Origin: Aureisphaera sp963669405
GTDB lineage: Bacteria; Bacteroidota; Bacteroidia; Flavobacteriales; Flavobacteriaceae
DNA: 64,000 nt
Direction of reading: 5' to 3'
Assembly: GCA_963669405.2 (NCBI GenBank)
Contig: CAXXHF010000002.1
Coordinates: 2,542,001-2,606,000, forward strand
Below, one piece after another: positions 60,310-64,000 of this stretch. A program made the position numbers and the translations under genes. The number at the start of each line of letters is the position of its first letter. Position 1 is the stretch's first letter. A model generated the notes under the pieces. It did no database searches. It was given only the letters and a program-made list of their open reading frames with translations, and was not told the DNA's origin.

Positions 60310-63300
60310 TTATCTCTTGATGATCTTCTTTGTAATAGAACCAGCGTCTGTATTAATCTTAACAAAATAAACAGCTGTTTCAAGTCTTGAAATATCTAGA
60401 CTACATGTGTTTTTTTCTTTTTCAATGTTCTGTTTCATTCTTCGTCCTCTAATATCAAATACTTCCACAGAGTTAATGAATGAATTAGTGGATAGTACAG
60501 ATAATAGATCGTTTGCTGGGTTTGGATATACAATGATGCTACTTTCTAAACTATCATTCGTAGATAATACTCCTGAAGTAAACTGTAGTGTGAATCGATT
60601 GTTGAAAGTACCCATTTCACTGGTGAAACTGTAGGAGTCACCCCTTAAGTCGTGTATGGTTCCAGTAAGATTGTCAACTAAATAAACATCAGATTGAGAC
60701 AATTGTGCTCCTTCTATATTACCAATAGATACTTTGTATTCCGTTTCTGCATCAATAAGTGTTGAAAAACCAACAGGGATGGTAATTGAATTGTCAAAAG
60801 CTTCACGGGTTTGTATACCCAGTTGTTCGGTTCCATCTCCAAGGTGCGTGTATAAGGAAACTACAGTAGCCAGTCTTCTACTATCGTAACCAGAATCCAT
60901 ACCTTCAGAAGCTACCGAATTAAATGCTATAAGAGCTTGTTTCTGCATTCCATGCTCAAGATTGTTCACTTGCAACCAGATACGTTCTTTATCATCCTGA
61001 AACCTTAGTGTTGTGTTTCCGGTAGTTCTTCTCATAGCATTGGTAAATGTAGCTGTACCTGCAGCACTGGCTTTAATACCAAATCCTTGTCCTGTAGAAA
61101 TAATTCCATTGGGCTCTGTAGAAGTTCCGGGATCACTTGCAGCAGCCGTTCCTCCAGAAAGATTGTACATAGAAATATCTTCCATGGAGAAGTTCATGTT
61201 GTTTGCTCCTGGCAAAGTTGTACTAGGAGGTGTTAAATGCTCCCAGAAATATACTTCCTCAATCATGGCATTTGCGTTGATCAAGTCATCTGCAGAAATA
61301 GCCGATGGGTATGGGTTAGACAACACATTAGGGCTGGCATTTTTGTTGTCAGCCGGGGCAGGGCCTGGTGTGTTCTGTACCACTGTGAAGTCCACATTAC
61401 CATTGTTAAGGGTGCCTCCGTCATACGTATAGTTGAATATACCGCCTGGTTGGCCATAGCCTGTCTGTGGTCTAACTATATATCCTGCTCCAGGTGCAAG
61501 TGCACCACTATGTGGATTCCAGAAATCACCGTTGTCATCTGCAAAATTCTCCGCCCCAGGGAATTGGATAGCAACATCTGGATGGGGTACAAAATTAGCA
61601 GTAGTGGCTCCAATTACTAAGAAGGCACTACTCCATACACTTTCACGTGTTTCCCCACTCATAGGGCTACCCAGTACCATGAAATCACGGGAAGCAAGGG
61701 TAGGCGTAGTTTGATTTACGTTAATTGTACCATTATTAATAGTAGTAGCACTAGCGTCAGTTTGTACTACACTTCCTTGGTGTTCTACAACCAGAGTACC
61801 GTTTACGGTTATGTCTTTTGTAATGTTTAAGTAATCTCCAGCGTCAATAGTCAAAGTTCTTGTATTGTCTACTTCGCAAGTACAAGCATCAATGCTTCCT
61901 CCATCAGAACCAGTACTATAATCAGAACTAATTTTGGCATTAGAGCCAATAGATGGTGTGCCATTGGTCCAAGTAGCTCCTGTAAATGCTGTTGTTTCAG
62001 CGGCTACAGTTACTACTGCGACACAAGAAGATTCGTTTCCATAATCATCTTTTACGGTAAGGGTTACATTGAAGTTGTTTCCGACATCGTCGCAAGTAAA
62101 GGTAGTTTGACCACTAAGGGTTCTGCTTACAATCCCAAAATCGTCAGTAGAGCCATTGTCTACATCTGTAGCATCAATAGTTACTGATCCTGTAAGACGA
62201 TCTAAGGTTGCGGTAATGTTTTGGCATATAGCGGTTGGATCAGTATTATCATATAGAGGATCTTTTATAACAAATAATCCACCATCTCCATTAACACTAA
62301 CATTTCCAAATCCAGTAACGATCATATTTCCACTTTCGAAAAAGGGATATACATTCCAGGTAGCATTAAAAGAGGCGCTATTGGAACTTGGGTACGTGTC
62401 GAAATAATTTATTTCGGTCATACTTGGTGTAGCATCGTACAAACCTTCTATATTGAATACACGCATACCAGCTGCATAGTTGGCCAAGTAGAAACGGTTT
62501 CCCCTTACATATCCATTATGGTCAATAGCTGTTGTAGAACCAAAGTGTGTATAGTGTAAGGATGGGTTGTCTAAATCTTCTAGGTCGAAAACCAAGGTAC
62601 GGGTGTTAAAGCCAATATTCTCTTCGTCCACTTCGTCCCCAGTAATAAAAAATCGTTTGTCTTCGGTAAACCATCCTTGGTGTGTATAAAATTTGTTGGT
62701 ATAGTCGATCGTAGAAATCTGTGTAATACTAGATTTGTTGCTTACATCTAAAATGCGAACAAAATCTGAACCACTAAAACTACCAATTAAGATTTCTTTT
62801 CCTTGATAATCTGGATCAGGTCCATCATACAATACAACCTGAGCATCATGACAATATCCTCCTGTAGAATAAGTAGCTACTTGTGTAGGACTCGTAAGGC
62901 TTGTATTTAGATCATATATTACAATTCCTCCACTGATATAGGGAGAAACACCCATGACATAGGCATAACCGGTATCTTCGTTTATAATTAAGTTATGAGC
63001 ACGTCCTCTATTGCTACCAGAGGTTCCCCAAGTAACACGGCCATCTCTAGAAAAAGTAACAGGAGGGGCAGCAACACTTCTAAGGGCTGTTAAATCGAAA
63101 ATTTGCATCCCATGATTGCCATTGGAATCACTTACTATATAGGCATGATTGTTATATACTTTAACATCTCTCCATAAACTAGACCCTGTATGTGTAGGTA
63201 ACCATCCCAAGTAGGTTGGACTTGTAGGGTTGGTGATATCAACAAATGCAGTTCCGTTGTCAAGTGCAACTATGGCATATTCATCTCCATTAAGAGGGTC

Positions 63301-63489
63301 TGTCCAACCCCATGAATCCTGAGACTCTGCAGTACTCGAATTACCAAAAGTGGAAGTTTGTATAAAACTTTGTAAAGTTAATCCGTCACAAGGGTACGAG
63401 CCGGCCATACCTCCCGAACAGGGAGTTTGGGCAGAGAGGTTAAACGAACAGATAAAGATTAGTAGGCTAGCAAATAATGATAATTTCAT
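60310..63489 (-). CDS. Choice-of-anchor B family secreted protein with T9SS sorting domain
   Basis: A 1059-residue exported protein. Signal peptide MKLSLFASLLIFICSFNLSAQ. Residues about 40-410 form the choice-of-anchor B beta-propeller-like domain (SWGWTDPLNGDEYAIVALDNGTAFVDI, DVKVYNNHAYIVSDSNGNHGMQIFDL, AHNLIINEDTGYAYVMG, YCHDAQVVLYDGPDPDYQGKEIL, DHNGYVRGNRFYLANYAAGMRVFNI). One HYR-like unit follows (about 413-500, PTAICQNITATLDRLTG). A long beta region then includes PNVLSNPYPSAISADDLI, a common T9SS-protein module. The end (VYPNPANDLLSVL, VFDIRGRRM, TAVYFVKINTDAGSITKKIIKR) is a type A sorting domain. Likely surface-bound or secreted. Confidence 0.93.
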   Translation of the reverse strand: MKLSLFASLLIFICSFNLSAQTPCSGGMAGSYPCDGLTLQSFIQTSTFGNSSTAESQDSWGWTDPLNGDEYAIVALDNGTAFVDITNPTSPTYLGWLPTHTGSSLWRDVKVYNNHAYIVSDSNGNHGMQIFDLTALRSVAAPPVTFSRDGRVTWGTSGSNRGRAHNLIINEDTGYAYVMGVSPYISGGIVIYDLNTSLTSPTQVATYSTGGYCHDAQVVLYDGPDPDYQGKEILIGSFSGSDFVRILDVSNKSSITQISTIDYTNKFYTHQGWFTEDKRFFITGDEVDEENIGFNTRTLVFDLEDLDNPSLHYTHFGSTTAIDHNGYVRGNRFYLANYAAGMRVFNIEGLYDATPSMTEINYFDTYPSSNSASFNATWNVYPFFESGNMIVTGFGNVSVNGDGGLFVIKDPLYDNTDPTAICQNITATLDRLTGSVTIDATDVDNGSTDDFGIVSRTLSGQTTFTCDDVGNNFNVTLTVKDDYGNESSCVAVVTVAAETTAFTGATWTNGTPSIGSNAKISSDYSTGSDGGSIDACTCEVDNTRTLTIDAGDYLNITKDITVNGTLVVEHQGSVVQTDASATTINNGTINVNQTTPTLASRDFMVLGSPMSGETRESVWSSAFLVIGATTANFVPHPDVAIQFPGAENFADDNGDFWNPHSGALAPGAGYIVRPQTGYGQPGGIFNYTYDGGTLNNGNVDFTVVQNTPGPAPADNKNASPNVLSNPYPSAISADDLINANAMIEEVYFWEHLTPPSTTLPGANNMNFSMEDISMYNLSGGTAAASDPGTSTEPNGIISTGQGFGIKASAAGTATFTNAMRRTTGNTTLRFQDDKERIWLQVNNLEHGMQKQALIAFNSVASEGMDSGYDSRRLATVVSLYTHLGDGTEQLGIQTREAFDNSITIPVGFSTLIDAETEYKVSIGNIEGAQLSQSDVYLVDNLTGTIHDLRGDSYSFTSEMGTFNNRFTLQFTSGVLSTNDSLESSIIVYPNPANDLLSVLSTNSFINSVEVFDIRGRRMKQNIEKEKNTCSLDISRLETAVYFVKINTDAGSITKKIIKR

Positions 63490-63528
63490 AAGAGGTTCTA
63501 GGTATTTTCGGTTAAGTTCAATAAAAAA

Positions 63529-64000
63529 TTAATCGCCAATGTATTCAAATTCTACAGAGCAAGGAATGGTATGTCCAATATGGCCTTGGCCATCACCGGA
63601 GTCTCCATTATTCACAAAATAGGCATGGCCAGTGTTGATACAATTACTCAAAGTAAATGTATAGTTATTCCCTGCAAGTAAGTACAGGTGATATATTAAA
63701 GTTGAGAAATGGGGAACTTCATAACTTTCTATAGCGGGGACTTCAATATCATTTTCACAGGCATATGGGTGTGTGTACATCCACCCTTCCGTATAGTCAA
63801 ATGTAGAGCTGGTAGGGTCTATGTCAATACCGGTTCCAGACATGGTAAAGAAGAAGGCTCCTTCGGTAGTAGCCAAAGACATTTCACTTTCAGTTCCTGA
63901 TGTGAAATCCTCAATTCTACCTGCTCCAAAGTTGGTTCTGATCTCAACGCGATAGGTTCCAGAATAGGCTGGTGTGAAAACTTGATTGGTAAGTCCTGCA
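63529..64000 (-). CDS. Secreted beta-rich protein, 5' part beyond window edge
   Basis: The minus-strand frame is open through the window end: it begins AGLTNQVFTPAYSGTYRVEIRTNFGAG and continues ATTEGAFFFTMSGTGIDIDP, HPYACENDIEVPAIESYEVPHFSTLIYHLYLLAGNNYTFTLSNCINTGHAYFVNNGDS, ending CSVEFEYIGD. The YSGTYRVEIRTN and NNYTFTL stretches resemble C-terminal beta-sandwich domains of secreted proteins. No T9SS sorting domain at the end. It lies 39 bp upstream of the choice-of-anchor B gene on the same strand, perhaps an operon. Confidence 0.75.
   Translation of the reverse strand, partial: AGLTNQVFTPAYSGTYRVEIRTNFGAGRIEDFTSGTESEMSLATTEGAFFFTMSGTGIDIDPTSSTFDYTEGWMYTHPYACENDIEVPAIESYEVPHFSTLIYHLYLLAGNNYTFTLSNCINTGHAYFVNNGDSGDGQGHIGHTIPCSVEFEYIGD

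Overview
The window looks like a chromosomal segment of a Flavobacteriaceae bacterium (Bacteroidota). Evidence: two large secreted proteins ending in type IX secretion (T9SS) type A sorting domains, GLPGLI-family proteins beside an outer-membrane beta-barrel/TonB-receptor-like protein, 2TM-domain and DUF5686 proteins, a flavobacterial phenylacetate operon, promoters of the Bacteroidota form (TTTG, about 20 nt, TAnnTTTG), AT-rich DNA and essentially no Shine-Dalgarno sequences. I found no rRNA, tRNA, IS element, prophage or CRISPR array.

Layout. 1-9.5 kb: end of a TPR membrane protein, an AraC-type regulator, fabD, a fructosamine-kinase-like gene, folA, a 2TM protein, a frameshifted class V aminotransferase, an ergothioneine-type pair (egtD, egtB) with a DUF427 gene, two secreted TonB-domain proteins and thyA. 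9.6-14 kb: a CNT nucleoside transporter with an extra N-terminal domain, a bifunctional nuclease, and etfBA. 14-21 kb: E1-beta of pyruvate dehydrogenase, a DUF5686 outer-membrane protein, soluble pyrophosphatase next to an ion-pumping pyrophosphatase, and a deoxynucleoside kinase. 21.5-29.2 kb: a secreted protein, a two-component system, and divergently two GLPGLI proteins plus an outer-membrane barrel protein. A three-unit 10-bp tandem repeat in the shared intergenic region is a good operator candidate. 29.3-36 kb: a 1636-residue T9SS adhesin-like protein built from about 13 HYR-like repeats with embedded lectin-like and fibrinogen-like domains, a membrane-anchored HTH regulator, then about 660 bp of mostly gene-free DNA with possible gene debris. 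36-38.8 kb: DUF4230, rhodanese, and a long aromatic amino acid hydroxylase.

38.8-56.3 kb is the centre of the window: a TetR regulator, a small membrane protein, and then a 16.5-kb co-directional run paaE-A-B-C-D-paaG-paaH-paaI-paaJ-SDR-paaZ, a GIY-YIG gene, an enoyl-CoA hydratase homologue, paaY, and a 2-oxoacid dehydrogenase E2, an aminotransferase and a fused E1 alpha/beta. It starts at a strong promoter overlapped by a perfect inverted repeat and ends at a strong terminator. No phenylacetate-CoA ligase (PaaK) is present. The aminotransferase plus E1/E2 could supply phenylacetyl-CoA directly from phenylalanine via phenylpyruvate, with the neighbouring hydroxylase sending phenylalanine to tyrosine instead. 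This is inference, but it is the most interesting hypothesis here.

56.3-64 kb: a DUF4136 lipoprotein, a long-form urocanate hydratase, a 55-residue DUF5522 gene, a mini HExxH protein, a small secreted protein, a 'choice-of-anchor B' T9SS protein and the 3' part of another secreted protein cut by the window edge.
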